DNA of 64,000 bases from Liminaster sp045576355 (GTDB lineage Bacteria > Bacteroidota > Bacteroidia > Bacteroidales > UBA3663): NCBI GenBank assembly GCA_045576355.1, contig JAZNGG010000008.1, positions 46,916 through 110,915 of the forward strand, written 5' to 3'. The number at the start of each line of letters is the position of its first letter. The first letter of the stretch is position 1. The notes beneath the pieces were generated by a model. That model was not told the origin of the DNA. It searched no databases and saw nothing but the letters and a program-made list of their open reading frames with translations. Position numbers and translations under genes: made by a program. Positions 51,183 through 60,820 of the stretch are shown here, in pieces.

Positions 51183-53195
51183 GTGAAAAAACAACTCGTT
51201 GCATACGCCGTTTTATTGTTTTTTAGTGTTATTCCGATGCAGGCACAACTGGCTTCGGATAATCGTTTTTCACGTCCGTTGGGAGATGTCTTAACAGAAA
51301 TTTCAGATCGCTTTGACATCCGCCTGAAATATGATGTCGATACTGCCGGTTTGCTCCTTCCCTATGCTGATAGCCGCATACGTCCCTATTCTCTTGAGGA
51401 GACTTTGCAGGGAGTCTTGGCCCCCTTTGATTTTAAGGCTGTGAAGCAGAATGATCGTCTATATAAGATCAAATCTTACGAATATGCCCGCCGCACACCG
51501 GCTGACGGAGAGAAGTTGCTCGCTTATCTGCAGGGAATTTATCCGGATCGGGCTTCCTGGGAGGCTCGTCGTGGTAAAATCCGGACAGAGGTTCGTGCCA
51601 TTTTAGGCATAGACTCTCTGCTTGCTAAGTGCGTCACAGACTCCAAACCGATATTGTCCAAAGTGAGGAAGCATGATGGTTACACCGTCCGAAACTTTGC
51701 ATTGGAGACCTTGCCGGGTCTTTATGTCTGTGGTTCTATCTATACTCCGGCGCGTAAAGGGAAACTTCCGCTGATCATCTGTCCTAATGGTCACTTCGGA
51801 GATGGTCGATATCGGAAAGATCAGCAGCAACGCATGGGAGTTTTGGCACGTATGGGAGCTGTCTGTGTCGATTATGATCTGTTTGGTTGGGGCGAGTCTG
51901 CGCTTCAAGTCGGCGGCCCGGCTCATAGAAGTTCGATGGCGCATGTGATGCAGGCGCTCAATGGTGTCCGTATTCTGGACTATATGCTGACGCAAAAGAA
52001 TATTGATGCCACACGCATTGGCGTCAATGGCGGTTCGGGCGGAGGCACTCAGGCTGTCTTGCTGACCACGATCGATGATCGCTATACTGCCTCTGCTCCG
52101 GTTGTGAGTTTGAGTTCATGGTTTGATGGCGGTTGCCCCTGTGAGAGCGGATTGCCGATTCATCAGGCTGTGGGAGGGACATGTAATGCCGAGATGGCGG
52201 CAACGTTTGCTCCACTCCCGATGTTGCTCGTCTCTGATGGTAAAGACTGGACCAGTACCACTCCGGAATTGGAGTATCCATACCTGCAAAAGATCTATGG
52301 CTATTATGGTGCTACTGATCGCATCTCTAATGTCCATCTGCCGGCAGAGGGACATGATTTCGGCATCAATAAGCGCGAAGCGGTCTATCGCTTCTTTGCT
52401 GAGGTTTTTGCCCTGGACAGCAGTCGTGCCGATGAGTCTAAAGTTACCATTGAGCCGCAGGAGGCTTTGCTGAGTTTCGGCGCTGATGGAGAGTTGCTCC
52501 CTGAGGGAGCTATCCGCTCGGCATCTGATGTGGTCTCCTTCATGGATAAGGAACTCTATTTTGATGTGCGCTGGGCGGCAGGTCTGGATAAGAAAGCCCG
52601 TGACTGGACCGCTTCTTTGCAGCTGGGCGACCCCGCCAAGGAGAATAAGGTTCGCACTTTGATATTCAATCATCTGCGGAGTGTGACTGCATGGCATAAC
52701 AGCCATCCTTACACCACAATCCCTGCCGGCATCAATCCCCGCACCGGTCAGCCATTGACCCAATTGGATCGAGAGATCATCGCAGTATCTGCTCAGCCGA
52801 AAGAGTATCATGAAAAACTGATGAAGGGACTGCGCGAGTGCCTGACCGAAGAACAAGTGGAGGCAATCCTCGACAAATATACCGTCGGCAAAGTGGCATT
52901 CACCCTCAAGGGCTATCATGCCATCGTCCCGAATATGACTGCGGAGGAGGACAGTGTCTGCTTGAGCTATCTGAAAGAGGCTCGTGAACGGGCGATCGAC
53001 TTTAAGAGTATGAAGCAGATCTCAGAGATCTTTGGCATCTATAAGGATAAGTGTGAGGCATATTTCAACACACATGGTCGCAATTGGCGACAGATGTATA
53101 GTGACTATTATAAAAAGATCGTTGCCGAAAAGAAAGCCAAGCAGAAAAAACAGCAGGCAGAAAAAGCAACAAGCACATCCGGCGATAAAAAGTGA
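51183..53195 (+). CDS. exported STN - alpha/beta hydrolase - DUF3826 fusion
   Basis: The signal peptide VKKQLVAYAVLLFFSVIPMQ (GTG start) is followed by three modules. Residues ~27-105 resemble the STN domain of TonB-linked receptors (FSRPLGDVLTEISDRFDIRL). Residues ~110-420 form an alpha/beta hydrolase like acetyl-xylan or carbohydrate esterases: LPLIICPNGHFGDG, CVDYDLFGWGES, nucleophile Ser285 in GVNGGSGGGTQ, a later Asp in LLVSDGKDW and His in PAEGHDFG. Residues ~470-650 match DUF3826 (LIFNHLRSVTAWHNSHPYTT, then HAIVPNMTAEED). This looks like an enzyme that removes acyl groups from the target glycan, tethered to a DUF3826 module of unknown role. It is the first gene of the SusCD transcript. 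GTG is the only reasonable start in frame. Confidence 0.85.
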   Translation: MKKQLVAYAVLLFFSVIPMQAQLASDNRFSRPLGDVLTEISDRFDIRLKYDVDTAGLLLPYADSRIRPYSLEETLQGVLAPFDFKAVKQNDRLYKIKSYEYARRTPADGEKLLAYLQGIYPDRASWEARRGKIRTEVRAILGIDSLLAKCVTDSKPILSKVRKHDGYTVRNFALETLPGLYVCGSIYTPARKGKLPLIICPNGHFGDGRYRKDQQQRMGVLARMGAVCVDYDLFGWGESALQVGGPAHRSSMAHVMQALNGVRILDYMLTQKNIDATRIGVNGGSGGGTQAVLLTTIDDRYTASAPVVSLSSWFDGGCPCESGLPIHQAVGGTCNAEMAATFAPLPMLLVSDGKDWTSTTPELEYPYLQKIYGYYGATDRISNVHLPAEGHDFGINKREAVYRFFAEVFALDSSRADESKVTIEPQEALLSFGADGELLPEGAIRSASDVVSFMDKELYFDVRWAAGLDKKARDWTASLQLGDPAKENKVRTLIFNHLRSVTAWHNSHPYTTIPAGINPRTGQPLTQLDREIIAVSAQPKEYHEKLMKGLRECLTEEQVEAILDKYTVGKVAFTLKGYHAIVPNMTAEEDSVCLSYLKEARERAIDFKSMKQISEIFGIYKDKCEAYFNTHGRNWRQMYSDYYKKIVAEKKAKQKKQQAEKATSTSGDKK

Positions 53196-53291
53196 GATAA
53201 TATAACAGGTCATACTACACATATATAATATATAGGAACAAAACCAAAATAAATATTAACGTTTAACTCTAATTTTAATTCTTGAAGTACT

Positions 53292-54803
53292 ATGAAGAAT
53301 AAGCATTTATTCTCGAGAGGAAAGACGTGGGGCATGGCAATTACTGCTGTGGCCTTGTCTCTTTTCTGCGGCTGTGCCGATGGATTTGACGAAGCGGAAG
53401 AGTTTTCTTCCGGAGTGAAAAACGCTCAGCTCGCCGCACCGGACACAGTTATGATCGCATTTTCAGCTACCGGAGAGACTGCTATGGCATCCTGGCCGGT
53501 GGTGATGGGAGCCGGTGGTTACAGTGCGACATTGCTCAGCTACGATGATCCGACTAATCCGGACACTGTTTTTGCTGACAAGTTTGTCGATGGTTGCTCT
53601 CTCTCTTTTGATGTGAAAGAGGATACCAACTATGGTTTGCTCGTCTTGACATTGGGCAACGAGAAGTATGGCAACAAGCAGGCGGTAGATACGCTCTTGA
53701 AGCCTTTCACCACCATGGTGCCTACCTATCAGACCATCGTGGCTGACGATCCGACTCAGCCGGTCAACCTGACAGAGTGGTTTGATGCACATCCTGTCCC
53801 CACAGACACGATCGATGAACTCGCTTATGAGTTGGTTACAGGTGTGGAATACACGCTCCCGGGCGACATCGACTTTGGTGGCGTTAAGGTGACTTTGCGT
53901 GGTGACAATAAAGTCAATCATGTGAAGGTGAAAGTGGTAGAATCCGGTCGTTTTGTGACCTATGGTGGATTTAAGATCAAGTTTGTCGATATCGATGCTT
54001 CTGAAGGGACACAGCCTCTCTTCCAGTTGAGCAAGGAGCCTGCAGAGTCTATGATGGGCGAGTCTAAACGTAACGAGTATAAAGATCCGTTCCTGATTCA
54101 GGCTTGTAACATTAAGCTGACCAATAATATCCTCTATGATAATGGCGTAGCTTATGTGCTTGATAACTTCCTGATGAAGGATTGTATCGTGGAATATGCT
54201 GCACAGGCTAAACAAGTTATCTATCTGAAAGCCTCCAGCTATATCAATATGACTTTTGAGAACTCTACGATCTATAGCCGAGAGAAAGGTTCTACCTATT
54301 TCGCTCAGGTGGGTGGTGAGCGTCCTGCCAAGTTGACCGGATACTCTACAGCCGTCTTTACGGTGAAGAATTGTACTTTCTTCCGCTTGGCTAAGACACA
54401 GAATTTTGTCAACTGGAGTCGTTATACCGGACAAGCATCTGTTACATTAAACCTTGATAAGTCTATCTTTGTCGATTGCGGACGTGGAGGAGAGATGATC
54501 GGTAAGATGATCGGTAATGACAATATGACTCAGGTCTATAGTTACAATACCTATTATTCAGATGGCTCTTATAGTGCTAAGGATAAATCCAAAGATGCCG
54601 CTGCCTTTGAGGGTGATCCGGGCTATGGCGCTATGGATTATGTTCCGGCTCCCGTTATGATCAATGGTATGGAGTTCTGGGACTTCTCTGTTACCGGAGC
54701 TGAGCAGTTGCAGTATCGCACCGGTGATCCTCGCTGGCTCCCCGCAGCAGAAGAGGGTGGCGAGACTCCGGAGGAGACTCCCGAAGAAACACCTGCAGAA
54801 TAA
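53292..54803 (+). CDS. surface lipoprotein with a DUF5123/DUF4957-like beta-helix
   Basis: Signal sequence MKNKHLFSRGKTWGMAITAV, then lipobox FCGC with Cys28. The charged ADGFDEAEEF after the Cys suits surface export of Bacteroidetes lipoproteins. An N-terminal Fn3-like segment (residues ~45-125, ASWPVVMGAGGYSATLL) is followed by a long ladder of short strands (about 150-470: NNILYDNGVAYVLDNFLMKD, NMTFENSTIYSR, TVKNCTFFRLAK, LNLDKSIFVDCG) as in DUF4957/DUF5123 proteins, which resemble pectate-lyase beta-helices. It ends in a Glu/Thr/Pro-rich tail (ETPEETPEETPAE). It is likely a glycan-binding partner of SusD, in place of SusE/F, though located before SusC. Confidence 0.85.
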   Translation: MKNKHLFSRGKTWGMAITAVALSLFCGCADGFDEAEEFSSGVKNAQLAAPDTVMIAFSATGETAMASWPVVMGAGGYSATLLSYDDPTNPDTVFADKFVDGCSLSFDVKEDTNYGLLVLTLGNEKYGNKQAVDTLLKPFTTMVPTYQTIVADDPTQPVNLTEWFDAHPVPTDTIDELAYELVTGVEYTLPGDIDFGGVKVTLRGDNKVNHVKVKVVESGRFVTYGGFKIKFVDIDASEGTQPLFQLSKEPAESMMGESKRNEYKDPFLIQACNIKLTNNILYDNGVAYVLDNFLMKDCIVEYAAQAKQVIYLKASSYINMTFENSTIYSREKGSTYFAQVGGERPAKLTGYSTAVFTVKNCTFFRLAKTQNFVNWSRYTGQASVTLNLDKSIFVDCGRGGEMIGKMIGNDNMTQVYSYNTYYSDGSYSAKDKSKDAAAFEGDPGYGAMDYVPAPVMINGMEFWDFSVTGAEQLQYRTGDPRWLPAAEEGGETPEETPEETPAE

Positions 54804-54824
54804 GTCAATGTCTAATATTTTAAC

Positions 54825-57800
54825 ATGAAGAATATGAGTAATTACAAATATGCATTAAGCATCTGTCTGGGTCTCGCTTCCTGTGGGATGGCAGCATATG
54901 CTCAGAATGCCACAACCGTAAAAGGTCAGGTCGTGGACCAATTCGGTGAGCCGCTTATCGGCGCGAATATTCGCATTGTTGGCACCCGATTCGGTACGGT
55001 AGCTGATCCCGATGGTAATTTCGAATTGAGAAATGTCCCTGCCAACAGTAAAATCGAGGTGGGTTATTTGGGTTATATCTCACAGACCATCACCAACTAT
55101 GACAAGATGGACCGCATCGTCCTCGAGGAAGACTCCAAGGACTTGAACGAAGTCGTTGTTGTGGGTTATGGTACCCAGAAACAGAAAAACGTGACCGGAT
55201 CTGTCGAGTCTATCAATGCAGAGGAACTCAAAGACCTTAGTGTAACTAATCTGGGTGAAGCCCTTTCCGGCATGATCAATGGTCTCCATGTCAGCATGAA
55301 TGGTCATAAGCCGGGCGATGCTGCTCACTTGACCATCCGTCAAAGCTCGCAGTTGGCTAAGGACTGGGGTTCAATCAATGCTAAATTCTCCAGCCAGGAT
55401 GACACTCCGCTATATATCATCGATGACTTCATCTCTTCTGAAAGCGCGTTCAACAATTTGGATCCCTCAGAAGTGGAGTCTATCTCTATCTTGAAAGATG
55501 CCTCTGCTGCGATCTATGGTGCACAGGGTGCCTATGGTGTTGTGCTTGTCAAGACCAAACGAGGCCAGATCGGCGCTCCGAAGATCTCTTATACCGGTCA
55601 GATCGGTGTGACAGATCGTCTGTTTGAGCCTAAGATGATGAACAGCTATGACTATGCCCGCACCTATAATGCCTATATGGGTACAGCTACAGACACTCAG
55701 GACGAGACCCGTATGAAGCAATACTTCCAGGCTGACGAAATGGAGGCTATGCGTCGCTTGCACTTTGATCCGCTCAATGATGAGTGGAGTGCTGCTGTCA
55801 CTCAGCGTCATGGTGTGAACATCGATGGTGGTAATGATCGTGCTACATACTTTGCCGGCATTTCTTATAACACACAGGATGGTAACTTAGGCCGCCTTGA
55901 CTATGAGCGCTGGAACTATCGTGCCGGTGTGAATGCCAACATCACCAAGTTCCTCAAAGCTACTTTGCAACTCTCCGGTAACTATGGTGAGACTAAGACT
56001 CCGCGCAACCGTTATGGCAACACTGACTCTGGAGACTATAACCTCTTGCTCCACCACTTGCCATTCGTTCCTTCGACTGTCGATGGTCTCCCGATCATCT
56101 ACACCGGTATGGAGAACGTCAAGAAGCAGAGCTATGGCGATGCTGACTACAACTTCTATGCTATTCAGAATTCTCCGGACTACAACCAAAATCGTTCTAA
56201 CGGATTCAATATGAATACCGCTCTTGAACTCGACTTCGGTTTCTGGAAACCTTTGACCGGTTTGAAGGCTAAAGTCTCTTACTCTAAGAGCATCTCTAAT
56301 AGCCAGAATAATCAGATTGCCACCACTATGGATGTCTATCGTCTCATCAATCGTGGCGGTAGTGCCGGTCACCTCTATGTGGGCGAAGGTGTAGATTATT
56401 CTTATGACAACCTTGATGTCATCACCCTTGACAATGGTAACCTCCTCTCTCGCTCTATGAGCCGCAGTGACAGCTACCAGATGAACTTCATTTTGACCTA
56501 TGCTCGCAAGTTTGGTTTGCACAATGTGAGCGGTCTCTTCTCCATCGAGAAGGGTGAAGCATGGGCAGAAGATGTTGCTGCTACGGGTGTAAATCCGTTG
56601 GCATTTACCGATGGTCAGTCTAACTCTGCACAGGCAGACACTTCCGGTGATGCTACTGACGCCTCTTGGGGACGTTCTGAATCCGGTCGTCTCTCTTACA
56701 TCGGCCGTTTCAACTACTCTTATGCAGATCGCTACCTCCTGGAGTTCCTGATTCGTTCGGATGCCTCTACCAAATTCCACCCGGACAATTATTGGGGCAC
56801 TTTCCCCTCCATCTCTGCCGGTTGGGTAATGTCTGAAGAAAAGTGGTTTGATAAGGAAAAGACTCACATCGACTTCTTCAAGATCCGTGCATCTTGGGGT
56901 CTCTTGGGTCGTGACAACATCAACTCATATGTCTGGATGACCCGTTATAACCGTGACTTGTCTAAGGGTGCCATCTTCGGTACTAACTCTGTTTCTACAG
57001 GTGTCAATGCCGGTATGACCATCGAGCAGGGTGGTGCTAACCGCGACGCACATTGGGACAAGACTTACAAGACCAACCTTGGTGTTGACCTCCGCTTCCT
57101 CGACAGCCGTCTCTCTGTCAATGCAGACTTCTATTATGATCGTGGCCGCGAGATCTTCTCTACACACCTTGGTACGAAGTATTATCCGACAACAGTCGGT
57201 ATCCAGGCTGTGCCTGAAAACTTTGCTGAACTCGATGCCTGGGGTACAGAGATCAACGTCGGCTGGCGTGACAAGATCGGTAACGACTTCTCTTACTGGG
57301 TGAAGATGAGCACAGGCTACACTGACAACGAAGTGAAGAAGATCGCCGAGATCGCCAATCCCGACCGTGACGATCAGGTGGTCGGCATGCGCAAGGATCA
57401 TGGTCTTTGGGGATACAGCTGCGTCGGCATGTTCCGCAGCTACCAGCAGATCGACGAGTACTTTGAGAAATATGGCATTGTCGAGTACATGGGCAAACAG
57501 AAGTCTGCCGTTCATCCCGGTATGTTGATCTATCAGGACATCTGTGGTCCTTGGGATCCGGCGGCTCGCCGCTATGATCCGACTCCGGACGGCATCGTGG
57601 ACGAAAACGATATGGTGCAGCTCTCTAAGCGCTCAGACAATCCTTATGGTGTGACATTCAACTTCGGTGCTCGCTGGAAGAGCCTTTCATTCTCCGCACA
57701 GTTGGGCGCAAGCTGGGGTTCATACTCCATCGTTCCTTCCACTGTCCGCAAGTCCAGTGACGCTATGACCGATGAGACCGGCAACATTCCTGCCTTCTGG

Positions 57801-58157
57801 AAAGACATGTTTGTCTATGAAGACGTCCTCGACGCTCAGGGCAATGTGATCGCAGCCTCTAACATCAATGCCACTATTCCTAACTTCCGCTATGCGGATG
57901 TCAACAACGTTGAGTCCACCTATTGGCGCATTGACGGTACAAATGTCTCTTTGCGTAACATCAGCGTGGCTTACGAGCTGCCGAAGGATTGGATCAAGAA
58001 AGCAGGCATCTCCAGCTGCCGCGTCAACCTCACTTGCCAGAATGCCATCAACTTTGTTTCTCCTAGCTTCAAAGATGCTTGGAGCAGTTGGGGTGGCAGT
58101 TACGGATACTATCCTAACTTGCGTAAGTTCTCTTTGGGTCTGAATGTTTCATTCTAA
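54825..58157 (+). CDS. SusC/RagA-type TonB-dependent outer-membrane transporter
   Basis: Imports oligosaccharides across the outer membrane with TonB energy. Signal peptide MKNMSNYKYALSICLGLASC, cut after YAQ. Residues ~30-110 are the carboxypeptidase-regulatory-like domain (VKGQVVDQFGEPLIGANIRI). A TonB-box-like stretch follows (NEVVVVGYGTQKQKNVTGS), then the plug (~125-245, LSGMINGLHV, DASAAIYGAQGAYGVVLVKT). The rest is the 22-strand barrel ending RKFSLGLNVSF. 1,110 residues is a usual size. Paired with SusD 16 bp downstream. The region after about 56.9 kb has a more C-rich third-position codon use, continuing into SusD, typical of highly expressed genes. Confidence 0.97.
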   Translation: MKNMSNYKYALSICLGLASCGMAAYAQNATTVKGQVVDQFGEPLIGANIRIVGTRFGTVADPDGNFELRNVPANSKIEVGYLGYISQTITNYDKMDRIVLEEDSKDLNEVVVVGYGTQKQKNVTGSVESINAEELKDLSVTNLGEALSGMINGLHVSMNGHKPGDAAHLTIRQSSQLAKDWGSINAKFSSQDDTPLYIIDDFISSESAFNNLDPSEVESISILKDASAAIYGAQGAYGVVLVKTKRGQIGAPKISYTGQIGVTDRLFEPKMMNSYDYARTYNAYMGTATDTQDETRMKQYFQADEMEAMRRLHFDPLNDEWSAAVTQRHGVNIDGGNDRATYFAGISYNTQDGNLGRLDYERWNYRAGVNANITKFLKATLQLSGNYGETKTPRNRYGNTDSGDYNLLLHHLPFVPSTVDGLPIIYTGMENVKKQSYGDADYNFYAIQNSPDYNQNRSNGFNMNTALELDFGFWKPLTGLKAKVSYSKSISNSQNNQIATTMDVYRLINRGGSAGHLYVGEGVDYSYDNLDVITLDNGNLLSRSMSRSDSYQMNFILTYARKFGLHNVSGLFSIEKGEAWAEDVAATGVNPLAFTDGQSNSAQADTSGDATDASWGRSESGRLSYIGRFNYSYADRYLLEFLIRSDASTKFHPDNYWGTFPSISAGWVMSEEKWFDKEKTHIDFFKIRASWGLLGRDNINSYVWMTRYNRDLSKGAIFGTNSVSTGVNAGMTIEQGGANRDAHWDKTYKTNLGVDLRFLDSRLSVNADFYYDRGREIFSTHLGTKYYPTTVGIQAVPENFAELDAWGTEINVGWRDKIGNDFSYWVKMSTGYTDNEVKKIAEIANPDRDDQVVGMRKDHGLWGYSCVGMFRSYQQIDEYFEKYGIVEYMGKQKSAVHPGMLIYQDICGPWDPAARRYDPTPDGIVDENDMVQLSKRSDNPYGVTFNFGARWKSLSFSAQLGASWGSYSIVPSTVRKSSDAMTDETGNIPAFWKDMFVYEDVLDAQGNVIAASNINATIPNFRYADVNNVESTYWRIDGTNVSLRNISVAYELPKDWIKKAGISSCRVNLTCQNAINFVSPSFKDAWSSWGGSYGYYPNLRKFSLGLNVSF

Positions 58158-58173
58158 ATAAATCGAATATACT

Positions 58174-60474
58174 ATGACAAATAAAATCTATAAATGGAGT
58201 ACCTTAGGATTGTTAGTTGCCACAGCAGTGGGCAATACTGCCTGTGATGACCAATTCCTTGAGGATAAGAAACTTTATGGCAAGTTTAGCGAGGCTACGG
58301 TTTACTCCAACTACGAGACGGCTAAAAACCGCGTAGATAACCTTTACTATCAGATGTTGCCCGGTAAGAAAGAGGGTGAGGGACAAGGCACAGACCTCGT
58401 CAGCACCGGTCAGAACGATGACTTGGCAACTTGTACAGAGGAGTTTGGAGGCATCTCCAAGTTTGAGGACAACCTTGAGTTACTCGACTATAACTCTCTC
58501 AATGGATTCTTTGACCACTTCTATACCGTCAATAAGGAGATCTCTCCCTACGGCTTTGTCCGTAACATCAACGACGTCATCACCGGACTTGAAGCCGGTT
58601 CGCTCGAGCAGGATGAGAAAAACGAACTTCTCGGACAGGCTTACTTCATGCGTGCATGGCGTTACTTCCTCATGGTGAAGTGGTATGGTGGTGTGCCGAT
58701 CATCACCGAAGTGCAAAATGCTACTGTCGGCAATGGTGAAGGTTTGAACCTCGTCGTTCCCCGTCCTACGACCAAGGAGTGTATCGAGTTTATTTGTGAT
58801 GACCTTGACAAGGCAGCTCAGATGCTTCCTGCCTCATGGCCCAATGCCGGAAAAGACTGGGGTCGTGTTACTTCAGGTACTGCACTCGCCATGAAGGGAC
58901 GTATCCTCTTGTTGTGGGCAAGCCCATTGTTCAACCGTAAGGATGACCGTGCTCGTTGGGAAACTGCTTACCAGGCCAATAAGGCTGCCCTCGATGAGTT
59001 AGCTCTTGGTGGCTATGGACTGGCATACGAGAACAACCCCGGCAAGACCTCTGAGAGTGGTGCCAACTGGGGTAAGATCTTCCTCAACACCCAGGGCACA
59101 GATGGATCTGTCAACGAAGCTGTCTTCGTGACACTCTATAACAACCTCGTCGATCAGGAGGATAACTCTGACATGTGGAACAACTGGGAGCAGAAGATCC
59201 GTCCTAAGACTGCATACGGCAACGGCGGTATGGCTGCTACAGCAGAGATCGTCGATCTCTTCCCGATGGCAGACGGTAAGCGCCCGACAGAGACCGGTGC
59301 ATACGAATATGATCAGCAACTCTTCTTTAAGAACCGTGACCCACGATTCTATCGCACATTTGCTTTCCCGGGCGTTCGTTGGCAGTATAGCGGCAACACT
59401 AAAGACATGTTGACCGAGACCAGCAAGGACCTTGTTTATCCTAACATTACACTCAAGGATGACTATCCTTATAATGGTGCTAACTACGTGCTTTGGAATT
59501 ATACCTGGTACACCGAGACCGACAAGATGGCAAGCGAGACTAACTCCGGCTGGGCAGCAGATGCCCTCGGTAGCCGTAACCACGCTGTCTATGTGCGTAA
59601 ACGCTCTGACGACCTCCAGCTCAATGGCAGTCCGCTTTACGACTACGGAGAGTCACCCACAGTCTATGGCTTTGCACACTCCGGCGCACCCTTCATGGAG
59701 ATGCGTTATGCTGAGGTATTGCTCAACTTTGCTGAGGCAGCAGCTGCCACAGAGCGTTATGGTGAGGCATTTGAGGCGCTCCGCCGCATCCGTTCTCGCG
59801 TCTATGCTGTCGAAGAGAATGGTGCAGTCGATCAGAACTTCGGTTTGGTTGAGCGTTCAGAGCGTGGTGCAGCCATTGCCGATGTCCTCTATGAGCGTCA
59901 GATCGAGTTGGCATACGAAGGCAAGCGCTTTGATGACATGCGTCGCTGGATGCTCTTCGACGGCGGTGTTGGACAGGAACTCGTAGCCGGTGCCACTGAC
60001 AACTGGAAACTTGCAGGAGACTTCGCACAGGGTACTTGCGCCTTCCTCGGTGTCAAGCCGACCAATGGTCACAAATATCGCACCATTGAGATGTACACTC
60101 CCAAACTCGCAGCTAAAGCAGATGACAACGGTTCTGACCCATTGCTTGCTGAGGGCATCGCACGTCCTGAAGGCTTGAACCTTGCCGATCGTTTTGCTAC
60201 CGGTGCTCAGGGTACTGCTGCACTCGAGGAGTTCTACCTCAACTATCTCGTGCGTAAAAACCGCAACGCTGATGGTAACAATGCTGCTCAGATCCCGACC
60301 TTCCAGCCTTACTATTACTTCATCGGTCTTTGCTACAGTGCCATGTATAACAATGCCACATTGCACCAAAACATCGGCTGGGAAGACTATAGCCATGGCG
60401 GTAATGGTCTGTATGACCCGCTCGAGGAAGATCCTTCTAAGATCGTAGTCGATACGAATACAGAGTTTAAGTGA
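58174..60474 (+). CDS. SusD/RagB-type surface glycan-binding lipoprotein
   Basis: Lid and binding partner of SusC. Signal sequence MTNKIYKWSTLGLLVATAVG with lipobox NTAC (Cys24) followed by DDQFLEDK, acidic as in surface-exposed lipoproteins. The N-terminal TPR-rich part has ENELLGQAYFMRAWRYFLMV-like sequence (KNELLGQAYFMRAWRYF), KWYGGVPIITE and YAEVLLNFAEAAAATERYGE, and the C-terminus has LYERQIELAYEGKRFDDMRR. These are standard SusD signatures. 766 residues is longer than the usual 500-650: there are extra loops, e.g. in the region 290-480. It lies 16 bp after SusC and ends the transcript before intergenic repeat copy F. Confidence 0.96.
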   Translation: MTNKIYKWSTLGLLVATAVGNTACDDQFLEDKKLYGKFSEATVYSNYETAKNRVDNLYYQMLPGKKEGEGQGTDLVSTGQNDDLATCTEEFGGISKFEDNLELLDYNSLNGFFDHFYTVNKEISPYGFVRNINDVITGLEAGSLEQDEKNELLGQAYFMRAWRYFLMVKWYGGVPIITEVQNATVGNGEGLNLVVPRPTTKECIEFICDDLDKAAQMLPASWPNAGKDWGRVTSGTALAMKGRILLLWASPLFNRKDDRARWETAYQANKAALDELALGGYGLAYENNPGKTSESGANWGKIFLNTQGTDGSVNEAVFVTLYNNLVDQEDNSDMWNNWEQKIRPKTAYGNGGMAATAEIVDLFPMADGKRPTETGAYEYDQQLFFKNRDPRFYRTFAFPGVRWQYSGNTKDMLTETSKDLVYPNITLKDDYPYNGANYVLWNYTWYTETDKMASETNSGWAADALGSRNHAVYVRKRSDDLQLNGSPLYDYGESPTVYGFAHSGAPFMEMRYAEVLLNFAEAAAATERYGEAFEALRRIRSRVYAVEENGAVDQNFGLVERSERGAAIADVLYERQIELAYEGKRFDDMRRWMLFDGGVGQELVAGATDNWKLAGDFAQGTCAFLGVKPTNGHKYRTIEMYTPKLAAKADDNGSDPLLAEGIARPEGLNLADRFATGAQGTAALEEFYLNYLVRKNRNADGNNAAQIPTFQPYYYFIGLCYSAMYNNATLHQNIGWEDYSHGGNGLYDPLEEDPSKIVVDTNTEFK

Positions 60475-60477
60475 TCA

Positions 60478-60690
60478 AGGGCTTTGCCCGTTATGGCTCG
60501 CTTGGTTGAAGGGTTTAGGGGCTGCGCCTTGCTATGGCTCTTGGCGAGGGCTCGTGGACTTCGTCCGCTATAGCTGATGGCAATGGCCGATGGCTTTGTT
60601 TTCAGTTTTCACCATTATTTGGTCGTGGGCTTCCGCGTGCTGAAAAATAAACCTTTAAACTTCTAAACTTATAAACCAAACCAGGAGCAG
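60478..60690. repeat. composite intergenic repeat, copy F
   Basis: Modules in plus orientation: TTTAGGGGCTGCGCC, CTCGTGGACTTCGTCCGC, CTGATGGCAATGGCCGATGG, CTTTGTTTTCAGTTTTCACC, GGTCGTGGGCTTCCGCGTGC, AAATAAACCTTTAAACTTC. The same modules make copies B, C and D. No gene or promoter is recognised in it. Confidence 0.8.
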
Positions 60691-60701
60691 CCCTTTAATC
60701 C

Positions 60702-60739
60702 ATCCAAGGCAGTGTGGCACGAATCATACTGCCTTGGAT
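60702..60739 (+). terminator. hairpin downstream of the SusCD operon
   Basis: ATCCAAGGCAGT (60702-60713) pairs perfectly with ACTGCCTTGGAT (60728-60739). It is followed only by TATTCG, so it is a weak U tract; probable terminator of the SusCD transcript. Confidence 0.6.
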
Positions 60740-60820
60740 TATTCGTTATAACGATGTCATCCGTATGCGAGACTAACAGACTAAATTCCTAAAACCTTTT
60801 GGGGTTAAAAACAAGAAACT

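Noticed and set aside
55887..56867. 326-codon minus-strand frame inside SusC
   Set aside because: Shadow of a long, highly expressed gene with strong codon bias.
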